A stretch of DNA of 5,110 bases from Bacillota bacterium (GTDB lineage Bacteria; Bacillota_C; Negativicutes; JAEYSJ01), in contig JAEYSJ010000295.1 of the NCBI GenBank assembly GCA_023434855.1, forward strand, positions 1-5,110. The letters are read 5' to 3'. Every line of letters begins with the position of its first letter. The stretch's first letter is position 1. Positions 1 through 5,110 of the stretch are shown here, piece after piece. Both the position numbers and the translations under genes were made by a program. The notes under the pieces are model-generated. The model saw only the letters and a program-made list of their open reading frames with translations, was not told where the DNA came from and ran no database searches.

Positions 1-696
1 ATTATTTTGGCTGGTGCCAGCGAGGGATTGATGACTCCGTTTACCTTTGCTGCAATTTGCACAGAAGGCGTTGAAGAACCCGCTCACAGGATTTCTGAAA
101 ATGGTATTTATCAGGCCTTTGATAAAAAAAGAAGCGGTTGGATCCCCGGAGAGGGTGCTGCAATTTTGTTACTTGAAGAATATGAGCATGCAAAAAAGCG
201 CAACGCAAAAATTTACGCAGAAATAAAGGGTTTTAGCGAAATTGCCGGAGCATGTCATCCACGTTTCCTGGCTGATGATGAATTAGGTCTTGAATATACC
301 ATCGCTGAGGCACTTACTGATGCAGAATTGGACCAGAGTGATATTGACTTAATTGTGGCCGATGGATTAGGAACAATTCAGGGTGATTTAAATGAATACC
401 AGGCAATAAAGAAAAGCATGAGCACTGTGTACGCGAAAATTCCTGTCACCGCCCCTAAAACGATGACCGGTAATTTGTACGGTGCTGCCGGGGCATTAGA
501 TGCATTTTGGGCAACAATGTCTGTCGAGAACAATATAGCCTTGCCTACAATTAATTATAAAGAACAAGATCCCTTAATGGATTTGAACATAATTGATAGT
601 ACTAAAAGAAATATAGAGATTAACAACGTAATAATTAACGGACGGGGAAATGGCGGTATATGTGCAAGTTTAGCAATTGGATCGGTTAATAGCTAA
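1..696 (+). CDS. Ketosynthase beta subunit / chain length factor of a type II PKS (C-terminal part, 5' end outside window)
   Basis: The frame is open from base 1, so this is the C-terminal 231 codons of a ketosynthase-fold protein; the TTG at 7 is not a convincing start. The thiolase-fold C-terminal half is clear: a GEGAAILLLEEYEHA block (nt 148-192), then the two places where active ketosynthases carry catalytic histidines. Here the HGSGT-type motif reads ADGLGT (Asp codon at 361-363). The GHSLGA-type motif reads GNLYGA inside PKTMTGNLYGAAGALD (nt 454-501), with Asn at 472-474. ADGxG plus PKTMTGxLY is the signature of KS-beta/CLF, the non-condensing partner that dimerises with KS-alpha and helps set chain length in the cytoplasm. 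The active-site Cys/Gln position lies upstream of the window and cannot be read. The next gene starts 9 nt after the stop, so co-transcription is likely. Confidence is high for KS-fold and good for KS-beta over KS-alpha. Confidence 0.93.
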   Translation: MILAGASEGLMTPFTFAAICTEGVEEPAHRISENGIYQAFDKKRSGWIPGEGAAILLLEEYEHAKKRNAKIYAEIKGFSEIAGACHPRFLADDELGLEYTIAEALTDAELDQSDIDLIVADGLGTIQGDLNEYQAIKKSMSTVYAKIPVTAPKTMTGNLYGAAGALDAFWATMSVENNIALPTINYKEQDPLMDLNIIDSTKRNIEINNVIINGRGNGGICASLAIGSVNS

Positions 697-705
697 AAGT
701 AAGGT

Positions 706-1563
706 ATGGACGAGAATACTATGAATCTGAATTGTAAGTATACTATCATTGATTTAAGTGTTGCTGTTGACGTGAATAGCTGGGAGCCCAGTCCGGTAAA
801 AAGGAAAATCGTTGATCACAAAGCAGGAGCGGATTTACTTGGGAAAACTTTAGTTTCCATGAGAGGTTCAAACATTTTTTTAACAATTAAGGAACTTATA
901 AAACAAAAATTGGGTTTTGGGTTAGATCATCGAGATTTCCCGGAAGGAAAGGGCCTCTCATTATTTACTTATGAACTTACCACACATACCGGCACTCATT
1001 TGGACGCCCCATTTCACTTCGGTGACAAAGACGGAGAAGGAAAGAAAGCAAAGACAATAACAGATATTCCTTTGGAATGGTGTTTTGGCAATGGGGTACT
1101 GCTTGATATGGAAAATTCTGTCACTAATGAACCCATATCCCAAGAGGAGATTGTTGCAAAATTAGCGGAGATAAATTACCGGATAAAACCCTTTGACATT
1201 GTGTTATTAAAAACAGGGGGAGATGAATATATAGGAACACCTCGATACTTTACAAATTTTCGCGGTGTTAGTTTAGCGGCAACAGACTATTTGATTGATT
1301 GTGGAGTCAAAATCATCGGTATAGATAGTTTTGGCTTTGATCCCCCTTTTGGCAAAATGATTGGTAAATTTATCCAGAATAGAAATGAGAAATATTTATG
1401 GCCTGCTCATTTCCTGGGAAGGAAGAAAGAATATTGTCATATTGAACGGTTGACAAATTTAAATAAAATACCAAAGCCAACTGGATTTAAAGTATGTTGT
1501 TTTCCAATTAAATTAAGTGACAGTGATGCAGGTTGGTGTAGGGTTGTGGCCATTAATGAATAG
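706..1563 (+). CDS. Metal-dependent polyketide cyclase (PF04199 cyclase family, HxGTHxDxPxH type)
   Basis: The 285-residue protein has the family's metal-binding motif HTGTHLDAPFH at residues 94-104 (nt 985-1017). Other marks of the fold are FDIVLLKTGGDEYIGTP in the middle and a C-terminal WPAHFLGRKKEYCHIERLTN segment, followed by CCFPIKL and an AGW-R-VAI end. This C-terminal pattern fits the cyclases of type II PKS clusters (the DpsY/SnoaM/OxyN-like group, from memory) better than kynurenine formamidase, the other well-known member of the superfamily. The likely role is closure of a second or later ring on the aromatic polyketide. The start is uncertain: ATG 706 sits only 1 nt after a weak AAGG, and ATG 721 (MNLNCKYTI) is a realistic alternative that loses five residues. 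It follows KS-beta by 9 nt. Which ring it closes cannot be read from sequence. Confidence 0.9.
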   Translation: MDENTMNLNCKYTIIDLSVAVDVNSWEPSPVKRKIVDHKAGADLLGKTLVSMRGSNIFLTIKELIKQKLGFGLDHRDFPEGKGLSLFTYELTTHTGTHLDAPFHFGDKDGEGKKAKTITDIPLEWCFGNGVLLDMENSVTNEPISQEEIVAKLAEINYRIKPFDIVLLKTGGDEYIGTPRYFTNFRGVSLAATDYLIDCGVKIIGIDSFGFDPPFGKMIGKFIQNRNEKYLWPAHFLGRKKEYCHIERLTNLNKIPKPTGFKVCCFPIKLSDSDAGWCRVVAINE

Positions 1564-1627
1564 GCTTAATCTTTCCTGGAGGATGAAACCCAAAGGAAAA
1601 GAAAAATTCCGATGGAGGTGTTAGGGC
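1564..1627 (+). other. Intergenic spacer with two Shine-Dalgarno-like sites
   Basis: The 64-nt spacer between the cyclase and the aromatase holds the strong site GGAGGTG at 1614-1620, 7 nt before ATG 1628. A second GGAGG at 1578-1582 abuts an ATG at 1583 that would give only a 13-codon peptide (stop TAG at 1622-1624). No terminator-like hairpin with a T-tract is seen, so read-through from the upstream genes is expected. Confidence 0.6.
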
Positions 1628-2599
1628 ATGGAAGTTACTATGCATTCAATAGAAATTAATGCTGATATTAGCAGGGTTTATGAAATGTGTGCCAATGTGT
1701 TAAAATGGCCGGAATATTTTCCACCATGCAAAAAAGCCAGAATCATATCTGAAAACGATAACATTCAAATTATCGAAATAACGGCGCGGTCTAATGAAAC
1801 GGAATTTACGTGGCAGTCAGAGCGAAAATTATATCCAGACAGTTATCGAATCGATTTTCATCAGTCAAAACCAAGTCCTCTTGTGAAGTATATGCAAGGT
1901 ACATGGCGCGTGATTACGTTGAATAAAGGAGTACTTTTGACACTGGAGCATGTTTTTGAAGTAAAGGATGAAGTTGCCGGCTTGGTTGAAAATGTTGACA
2001 ACAAGGACGATGCCTTAGAATTTATGTTCCGGACAATTGAAAACAACAGCAAACAAGAATTAGGTTCTATCAAACAAATATTAGAAAAGGAAGGCTTAGG
2101 GAAGCTGGAGGCAATATTTAAAAACGGAATTGAAATCAATGCAACAGCTGAGCAAGTATTCAATTTATTATATAACGTTCAAGAATGGCCCCAACTGCTG
2201 CCTCACTGCAAAAAGATTAATATGCTCTATGAAGACGGCCATAATCAGGAATTTGAAATGACGGTTATCGGCGCCCAAGATAAATTGGAAGTCATGCGAT
2301 CAATTAGACACGGCCATGCCAATAATTTAATCGAGTATTTTCAGCCTTCTTTGCCTCCGGCATTAAAAAGGCATGAAGGTAAATGGCTCATTACTGAGAC
2401 AGAGCATGGAATATATCTTGAGGCATGGCACAGTATAACCTTATCAGAGGAAGGGGTTAAAAACTTCTGGGGAGATTTGGCAATGGAGCAAGCCTTAAAA
2501 TATGTTGAACAAGCTATTGAAAGAAACAGCATGACAACAATGCAAACTATAAAATCATATTTGGAGCGAAAAGATGAGAAAGTGCTACTAGTTGTATAG
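1628..2599 (+). CDS. Didomain aromatase/cyclase (two tandem SRPBCC/START-like domains)
   Basis: This 323-residue protein is an internal duplication of the helix-grip (SRPBCC, Bet v 1/START-like) fold of polyketide aromatase/cyclases. Domain 1 spans roughly residues 3-155 and domain 2 roughly 163-316. Matching landmarks recur at an exact 160-residue offset: W-P at 27-28 and 187-188, CKK at 34-36 and 194-196, and G-x-W at 91-93 and 251-253. The C-terminal helices also match (TIENNSKQELGSIKQILE versus AIERNSMTTMQTIKSYLE). Didomain ARO/CYCs such as ActVII-type enzymes act on C9-reduced polyketides, dehydrating and aromatising the first C7-C12 ring; the adjacent ActIII-like ketoreductase supports this. 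ATG 1628 is chosen because GGAGGTG lies 7 nt upstream; the ATG at 1640 would clip the first strand. No signal peptide or membrane segment is visible, so it should be cytoplasmic. The length agrees with the didomain subfamily, not with single-domain TcmN-like forms. Confidence 0.92.
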   Translation: MEVTMHSIEINADISRVYEMCANVLKWPEYFPPCKKARIISENDNIQIIEITARSNETEFTWQSERKLYPDSYRIDFHQSKPSPLVKYMQGTWRVITLNKGVLLTLEHVFEVKDEVAGLVENVDNKDDALEFMFRTIENNSKQELGSIKQILEKEGLGKLEAIFKNGIEINATAEQVFNLLYNVQEWPQLLPHCKKINMLYEDGHNQEFEMTVIGAQDKLEVMRSIRHGHANNLIEYFQPSLPPALKRHEGKWLITETEHGIYLEAWHSITLSEEGVKNFWGDLAMEQALKYVEQAIERNSMTTMQTIKSYLERKDEKVLLVV

Positions 2600-2664
2600 T
2601 TAGCCTGTTTTGATCGAGGGCTGCTAGCAAGTAATGAGAAAATGAAATTTTAAGAGGAGAGCAG

Positions 2665-3435
2665 ATGATGGCAAGGACAGCTTTGATTACAGGTGCGGGC
2701 AGAGGTATAGGCAGATCGATAGCTTTACAACTGGCGAAAGATGGTTTTTTTGTTGTCTTAGTATCAAGGACAGTTGAACAATTAGCACAAGTCGCTCATG
2801 AAATTTCGGAGCTTAAAGGGGAGTCCATATATTTTCCTTGTAATGTTTCCCGACAGGAAGATGTAGAGGAAATGATAAGGAAAGTGATGCAACAGGTATC
2901 GAAAATTGATGTGCTTGTTAACTGCGCCGGTCGAAGCGGTGGTGGCAGAACGGCGGAAATGGATGATGAACTTTGGCGTGATATTATAAATACCAATTTA
3001 AATAGTGTTTATTATGTCACTAAAGCAGTTTTAAACAAAGGCAATTTGGACGCTAACAGTGCAATAATTAATATTGCATCAACAGGGGGCAAACAGGGGG
3101 TACCTCTTGGTGCGGCATATAGTGCGTCTAAAGCTGGGGTTATTGGATTCTCAAAAGCGTTAGGCAAAGAAATTGCTAAGAAGGGAATAACAGTGAATGC
3201 CGTATGTCCGGGATTTGTTGAGAGCGATATGGCACAGAAAGTAAGAGAAGCAAGCAGCAAGTTGTTAAACATTCCGGTGGAAGAAGTAAAAAAGAAATTT
3301 GAAAGCTCTATTCCTCTCGGCAGATATATAGAAACTGATGAAGTGGCAGGGATGGTATCCTATTTAGCTTCCGATAAAGCACGAGGCATAACAATTCAGG
3401 CAATAAATGTTTGTGGTGGATTAGGCATCTTTTGA
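2665..3435 (+). CDS. ActIII-like SDR ketoreductase of a type II PKS (probable C9 ketoreductase)
   Basis: The 256-residue short-chain dehydrogenase/reductase is very close in pattern to actinorhodin ketoreductase ActKR. The NADP(H)-binding motif TGAGRGIG occupies residues 9-16 and an NCAG motif lies at 86-89. The catalytic tetrad is N111, S139, Y152 and K156 (in YSASK). Several blocks match ActKR nearly word for word: IASTGGKQGV (137-146), ITVNAVCPGFVE (175-186) and the C-terminal NVCGGLG (248-254). ActKR-type enzymes reduce the C9 carbonyl of the ACP-bound poly-beta-ketone before or with first-ring closure. One deviation is that the ActKR Pro-Gly-Gly motif reads Ser-Gly-Gly (S91-G93). GAGGAG at 2654-2659 serves ATG 2665 (5 nt) or ATG 2668 (8 nt), so the first Met is uncertain by one residue. 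It follows the aromatase by 65 nt with no terminator between. Confidence 0.95.
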   Translation: MMARTALITGAGRGIGRSIALQLAKDGFFVVLVSRTVEQLAQVAHEISELKGESIYFPCNVSRQEDVEEMIRKVMQQVSKIDVLVNCAGRSGGGRTAEMDDELWRDIINTNLNSVYYVTKAVLNKGNLDANSAIINIASTGGKQGVPLGAAYSASKAGVIGFSKALGKEIAKKGITVNAVCPGFVESDMAQKVREASSKLLNIPVEEVKKKFESSIPLGRYIETDEVAGMVSYLASDKARGITIQAINVCGGLGIF

Positions 3436-3473
3436 ATTTTGTGTAAATAACCAATAATCGAGCTAGCTAATTT

Positions 3474-3542
3474 GGCGGAAAGGGTTAACGGGATTTCGTT
3501 GCATCTGCTGCGAATGCTACAGTCCCCTTTGCCCTTTCTACC
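3474..3542. repeat. Long imperfect inverted repeat (potential RNA hairpin)
   Basis: The left arm 3478-3493 can pair with the right arm 3523-3538. Of 16 positions, 13 are Watson-Crick pairs, one is G-T and two are mismatches. A wobble and two G-C pairs extend the base to 3474/3542 around one mismatch. The 29-nt loop (3494-3522) may itself fold through TTCG/CGAA or GCAT/ATGC. No T-run follows the right arm, so it is not a canonical intrinsic terminator. It could be an mRNA-processing or stability element, an attenuator, or a remnant of a small mobile repeat. The pairing is seen directly; the function is unknown. Confidence 0.55.
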
Positions 3543-3569
3543 GGAGGCTGGCAAAAATCTGGAAAGTAT

Positions 3570-3575
3570 AAGGAG
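3570..3575 (+). promoter_or_regulatory. Ribosome binding site deciding the start at ATG 3585
   Basis: AAGGAG lies 9 nt before ATG 3585. The in-frame TTG at 3576 directly abuts this motif with no spacer, so it cannot be the start served by it. This rules in favour of the shorter 152-residue product. Confidence 0.75.
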
Positions 3576-3584
3576 TTGGATAAA

Positions 3585-4043
3585 ATGGAAAATGAGTCGT
3601 CAGGGCTGGAACGAACACTGGATTTTCAAGTGACAAACTACATTGTTTCTGCTGAATGGCTTCCTGTCGGGGATGAAGAAGGTCACATGATCGGTATACA
3701 GCAGCGTGAAGGAGAGGCCGTGTTTAATAACGGAGAAAATGCAAAATACTCTTTTGTCGGAGCCTTCGATGTTCCTTGTGCGAAAAATGGGACCGCCAAT
3801 GGTTATACCAAGCTGGACTTTGCAGACGGGTCCTTGATCATGGTTGCCTGGACGTCAGATTTACCCTGGGCCAACGGCGAGCTTCCGTCAAACAAGGGAC
3901 AGGGAACGATCATTAAAGGAACCGGCCGGTTTAACGGCATCAAAGGCATCTCTGTTTTTAGCGGCCGGCAGCTAAAGCCTGCGTCCCAGGACCCTAAGTT
4001 TACTGCGGTTGCTAATGTAACTCTTACATATACACTTCCTTAA
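3585..4043 (+). CDS. Small predicted beta-barrel protein (allene oxide cyclase-barrel / dirigent-like), function unknown
   Basis: The 152-residue protein has no signal peptide or membrane helix. Its sequence alternates short beta-strand-like segments with Gly/Asn/Asp turns: GEAVFNNGENAKYSFVG (43-59), GYTKLDFADGSLIMVAW (73-89), then KGQGTIIKGTGRFNGIKG (104-121), SVFSGRQL (123-130) and a final strand VANVTLTYTLP. The G-T-G-x-F-x-G-I-x-G pattern near the C-terminus recalls AOC-barrel, dirigent or DUF3224-like lipocalin-type barrels; this is fold-level resemblance, not a confident family call. Such barrels bind hydrophobic ligands or guide cyclisation, so a role in handling or folding a polyketide intermediate is conceivable but inferred. 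GC is about 49% over 3601-3960, against about 39% in the ketoreductase gene, suggesting separate acquisition. It follows a 149-nt gap with a hairpin. The start is set by AAGGAG at 3570-3575. Confidence 0.75.
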   Translation: MENESSGLERTLDFQVTNYIVSAEWLPVGDEEGHMIGIQQREGEAVFNNGENAKYSFVGAFDVPCAKNGTANGYTKLDFADGSLIMVAWTSDLPWANGELPSNKGQGTIIKGTGRFNGIKGISVFSGRQLKPASQDPKFTAVANVTLTYTLP

Positions 4044-4084
4044 TAGGGAGAACGTATTTGCCAGTACTCTTAACGATAGGGAGA
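4043..4084 (+). repeat. Nine-base direct repeat around the intergenic spacer, second copy containing the next gene's RBS
   Basis: ATAGGGAGA occurs at 4043-4051 and again at 4076-4084, 33 nt apart. The second copy supplies AGGGAG (4078-4083), 8 nt before the GTG start at 4092. The first copy begins on the last base of the upstream stop codon and serves no visible start. It may be a small local duplication or chance in a purine-rich spacer. Confidence 0.4.
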
Positions 4085-4091
4085 TGTTAGT

Positions 4092-4544
4092 GTGAATTAT
4101 AAACTGCTCCATCAGACAGCAGCAACGATTGCATTTGCCACAATTGCGTCTTTTTTACTGTCCACTTTAACAGCGGAGTTTATCGGCGACCATGAACTAA
4201 TTGCAGTTGTAAAAAAAGCCATTGTTTACGGATTGTCAATATTGATTATATGTATACCTTTGACTGTCATTTCCGGCAAAAGGCTGGCCGCCTTTTATCC
4301 CAATAACCTCTACGTCAAAGCGAAAACCAAACGAATGAAGTGGATTGGCATAAATGCGGTAATCTTTCTGATTCCCTTGGCGATTACATTGAATTATTTT
4401 GCCCAAAACAATCAATTAGATATGAGTTTTTATTCTTTGCAGGCTTTAGAAATAGTTTGCGGGTTAATAAATATTTTTCTCTTTATTAAAATGTTTGCCG
4501 ATGGGCGGCAAATAGATAGTAAAGTTCTTGCATTGAAAAATTAA
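4092..4544 (+). CDS. Small four-helix integral membrane protein of unknown function
   Basis: The 150-residue protein has four hydrophobic segments at about residues 9-30, 43-60, 84-103 and 116-134. The loop between segments 2 and 3 is strongly basic (KRLAAFYPNN then KAKTKRMK, about 63-83), so by the positive-inside rule it is cytoplasmic, with both termini also inside. A single His (H7) precedes helix 1, and D110/E120 lie around helix 4. I do not recognise a named family with confidence; the layout resembles uncharacterised four-helix proteins seen in many bacteria. It lacks the length and repeats expected of a full exporter. The GTG start at 4092 is supported by AGGGAG 8 nt upstream. The gene lies 48 nt after the barrel gene and 35 nt before the next, so it is probably in the same transcript. 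A role in product tolerance or membrane-associated redox is possible but unsupported. Confidence 0.8.
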   Translation: MNYKLLHQTAATIAFATIASFLLSTLTAEFIGDHELIAVVKKAIVYGLSILIICIPLTVISGKRLAAFYPNNLYVKAKTKRMKWIGINAVIFLIPLAITLNYFAQNNQLDMSFYSLQALEIVCGLINIFLFIKMFADGRQIDSKVLALKN

Positions 4545-4579
4545 TAAGACAATTTGAACTTATAAAAGGAGGAGAAAAA

Positions 4580-4870
4580 ATGAGTGAAAAAGAGATCTTA
4601 GTTAAAGTAACTTCCAGTGTAGGTGTTTGCAAGGTCGGACATAAAGAGGGAGATGTATTTAAAGTTTCACCGGCCGACCCAGGAGGACTATGCGGTGCTG
4701 CTTATCATACAATATTTCCTATTATAGCAGTATTAGCATGGGATGGGGTGTTACCTCTGGATGATCCCAATAAAATAGAAACATGCTGTCCAGATGTGAA
4801 AAATCTCGTGAGTTTTGAGATTGTTCGCCAAGAGGTAGAGGAATCAAAAAGTGTGAATGAGGTGAAATAA
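4580..4870 (+). CDS. TIGR04076-like small conserved protein, function unknown
   Basis: This 96-residue soluble protein has an excellent ribosome binding site (AAAGGAGGAG at 4565-4574; AGGAGG ends 7 nt before ATG). The pattern matches the uncharacterised TIGR04076 family as I recall it. An N-terminal strand is followed by CKVGHKEGDVFKV (17-29), then GLCGAAYHTIFPIIAVLAW (36-54), a VLPL turn, and CCPDVKNLVSFEI (69-81). Cysteines at 17, 38, 69 and 70 plus H21 and H43 could bind a metal or be redox-active, but no such function is established to my knowledge. The last 15 or so residues are charged and probably disordered. The following gene starts 1 nt after the stop, and its ribosome binding site lies inside this coding sequence, so the two are likely translationally coupled. 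The family assignment is from memory of its motif pattern. Confidence 0.8.
   Translation: MSEKEILVKVTSSVGVCKVGHKEGDVFKVSPADPGGLCGAAYHTIFPIIAVLAWDGVLPLDDPNKIETCCPDVKNLVSFEIVRQEVEESKSVNEVK
4859..4864 (+). promoter_or_regulatory. Ribosome binding site inside the preceding gene, deciding GTG 4872
   Basis: GAGGTG lies within the last codons of the preceding gene, 7 nt before GTG 4872. This favours the GTG over the later in-frame ATG codons at 4881 and 4899, which have no comparable site, and implies translational coupling. Confidence 0.65.
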
Positions 4871-4871
4871 C

Positions 4872-5110
4872 GTGACGACAATGTTAACAAAAAATTTGAT
4901 GAAGAATGATGCAATAACAGAGAACACTATAATGGAGAGTGAACCTGTGACAGAGAACAGGAAAATACCCAGAGGCCAAAATTTTAACAGGATGATGGCT
5001 GGTGGACTTGATCATACGGACTATACGAGGATAGTCGACAGAGTTGGGCGCGGTGAAGATCATGTACGGGTATGTGAGGAACTTGGGGACAAGTCTTATG
5101 CCTATGCTGA
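4872..5110 (+). CDS. N-terminal fragment of a possible alpha/beta hydrolase (FrsA/Ayg1-like), 3' end outside window
   Basis: A frame starting at GTG 4872 stays open for 79 codons to the right edge. It is too long and too well served by GAGGTG (4859-4864) to be dismissed, although a short partial frame could escape notice. Residues 1-33 are polar (Asn, Thr, Glu-rich) and look like a flexible extension. From about residue 34 the pattern RGQNFNRMMAGGLDHTDY, then a D-x-V-x-R-G-E-D-H stretch and CEELGDKSYAYA, recalls the helical cap region preceding the catalytic domain in FrsA/DUF1100-type alpha/beta hydrolases. That group includes fungal Ayg1 (a polyketide-shortening hydrolase) and pseudooxynicotine hydrolase. 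The nucleophile elbow (GxSxG) would be downstream, so the call cannot be confirmed here. Position in the cluster makes a tailoring or chain-release hydrolase plausible. Confidence 0.6.
   Translation, partial: MTTMLTKNLMKNDAITENTIMESEPVTENRKIPRGQNFNRMMAGGLDHTDYTRIVDRVGRGEDHVRVCEELGDKSYAYA

Larger units (their letters stand above)
3436..3584. other. Intergenic gap between PKS core and accessory genes
   Basis: This 149-nt stretch is the longest gap in the window. It contains the imperfect inverted repeat described separately (3474-3542), an 8-bp palindrome AGCTAGCT (3461-3468) and the ribosome binding site of the next gene. No convincing -35/-10 pair was found. A possible 39-codon frame from ATG 3514 has no ribosome binding site and runs out of frame into the next gene, so it is not called. 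Confidence 0.6.

Noticed and set aside
7..696. TTG at base 7 as the true start of the first gene
   Set aside because: The frame is open from base 1 and the protein begins in the middle of the ketosynthase fold, so this is an edge-truncated gene.
1583..1624. A 13-codon peptide frame after GGAGG at 1578-1582
   Set aside because: The ATG touches the GGAGG with no spacer and the peptide has no recognisable feature.
961..3272. Minus-strand open frames of 60-100 codons opposite the cyclase, aromatase and ketoreductase genes
   Set aside because: They are antisense to well-supported genes, have no family-like pattern and are explained as shadows of codon bias.
3439..3469. TTGTGT and TAGCTA as a -35/-10 promoter pair
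   Set aside because: The spacing of 19 nt and poor match to consensus make it no better than chance in AT-rich DNA.
3523..3542. The right arm of the inverted repeat as an intrinsic terminator
   Set aside because: The stem is followed by ACCGGAGG and not a T-tract.
3576..3584. TTG 3576 as the start of the beta-barrel gene
   Set aside because: It directly abuts AAGGAG with no spacer, whereas ATG 3585 is at 9 nt.
3514..3633. A 39-codon frame from ATG 3514
   Set aside because: It has no ribosome binding site, overlaps the hairpin arm and runs out of frame into the next gene.

Overview
The window carries part of a type II (iterative, dissociated) aromatic polyketide synthase gene cluster. All genes lie on the + strand and are tightly packed. 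Base composition is low-GC (about 39% in the ketoreductase gene by hand count of 180 bases). Shine-Dalgarno sites are strong, of the AGGAGG type, and GTG is used as a start more than once. Together these suggest a Bacillota (Firmicute) host, perhaps an anaerobic clostridial or Negativicutes-like lineage. That is inference; no taxonomic marker is present. Type II PKS clusters are best known from high-GC actinomycetes, so a low-GC example is notable. Clostrubin from Clostridium beijerinckii is the known precedent in anaerobes.

Positions 1-3435 hold the recognisable PKS core. First comes the C-terminal part of a ketosynthase beta subunit / chain length factor, cut by the left window edge. Then come a metal-dependent polyketide cyclase with an HTGTHLDAPFH motif, a two-domain SRPBCC aromatase/cyclase, and an ActIII-like SDR ketoreductase. 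The combination of an ActKR-type C9 reductase with a didomain aromatase/cyclase is the classical set for making a C9-reduced, C7-C12 cyclised and aromatised first ring. The HxGTHxDxPxH cyclase would close a later ring. The catalytic ketosynthase alpha, acyl carrier protein and any acyltransferase or phosphopantetheinyl transferase are not in the window and are presumably upstream or elsewhere.

Positions 3436-3584 form the largest gap between genes. It contains a long imperfect inverted repeat (3474-3542) and no obvious gene.

Positions 3585-5110 hold an accessory block with less obvious functions. It contains a small predicted beta-barrel protein (allene-oxide-cyclase-barrel/dirigent-like, distinctly richer in GC at about 49%), a four-helix membrane protein, a small Cys-containing TIGR04076-like protein, and the first 79 codons of a further gene. 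The N-terminus of that last gene faintly resembles FrsA/Ayg1-type alpha/beta hydrolases. Spacing (1-65 nt between most genes, each with its own ribosome binding site) suggests one or two polycistronic units. The hairpin gap at 3436-3584 is the most likely internal boundary.
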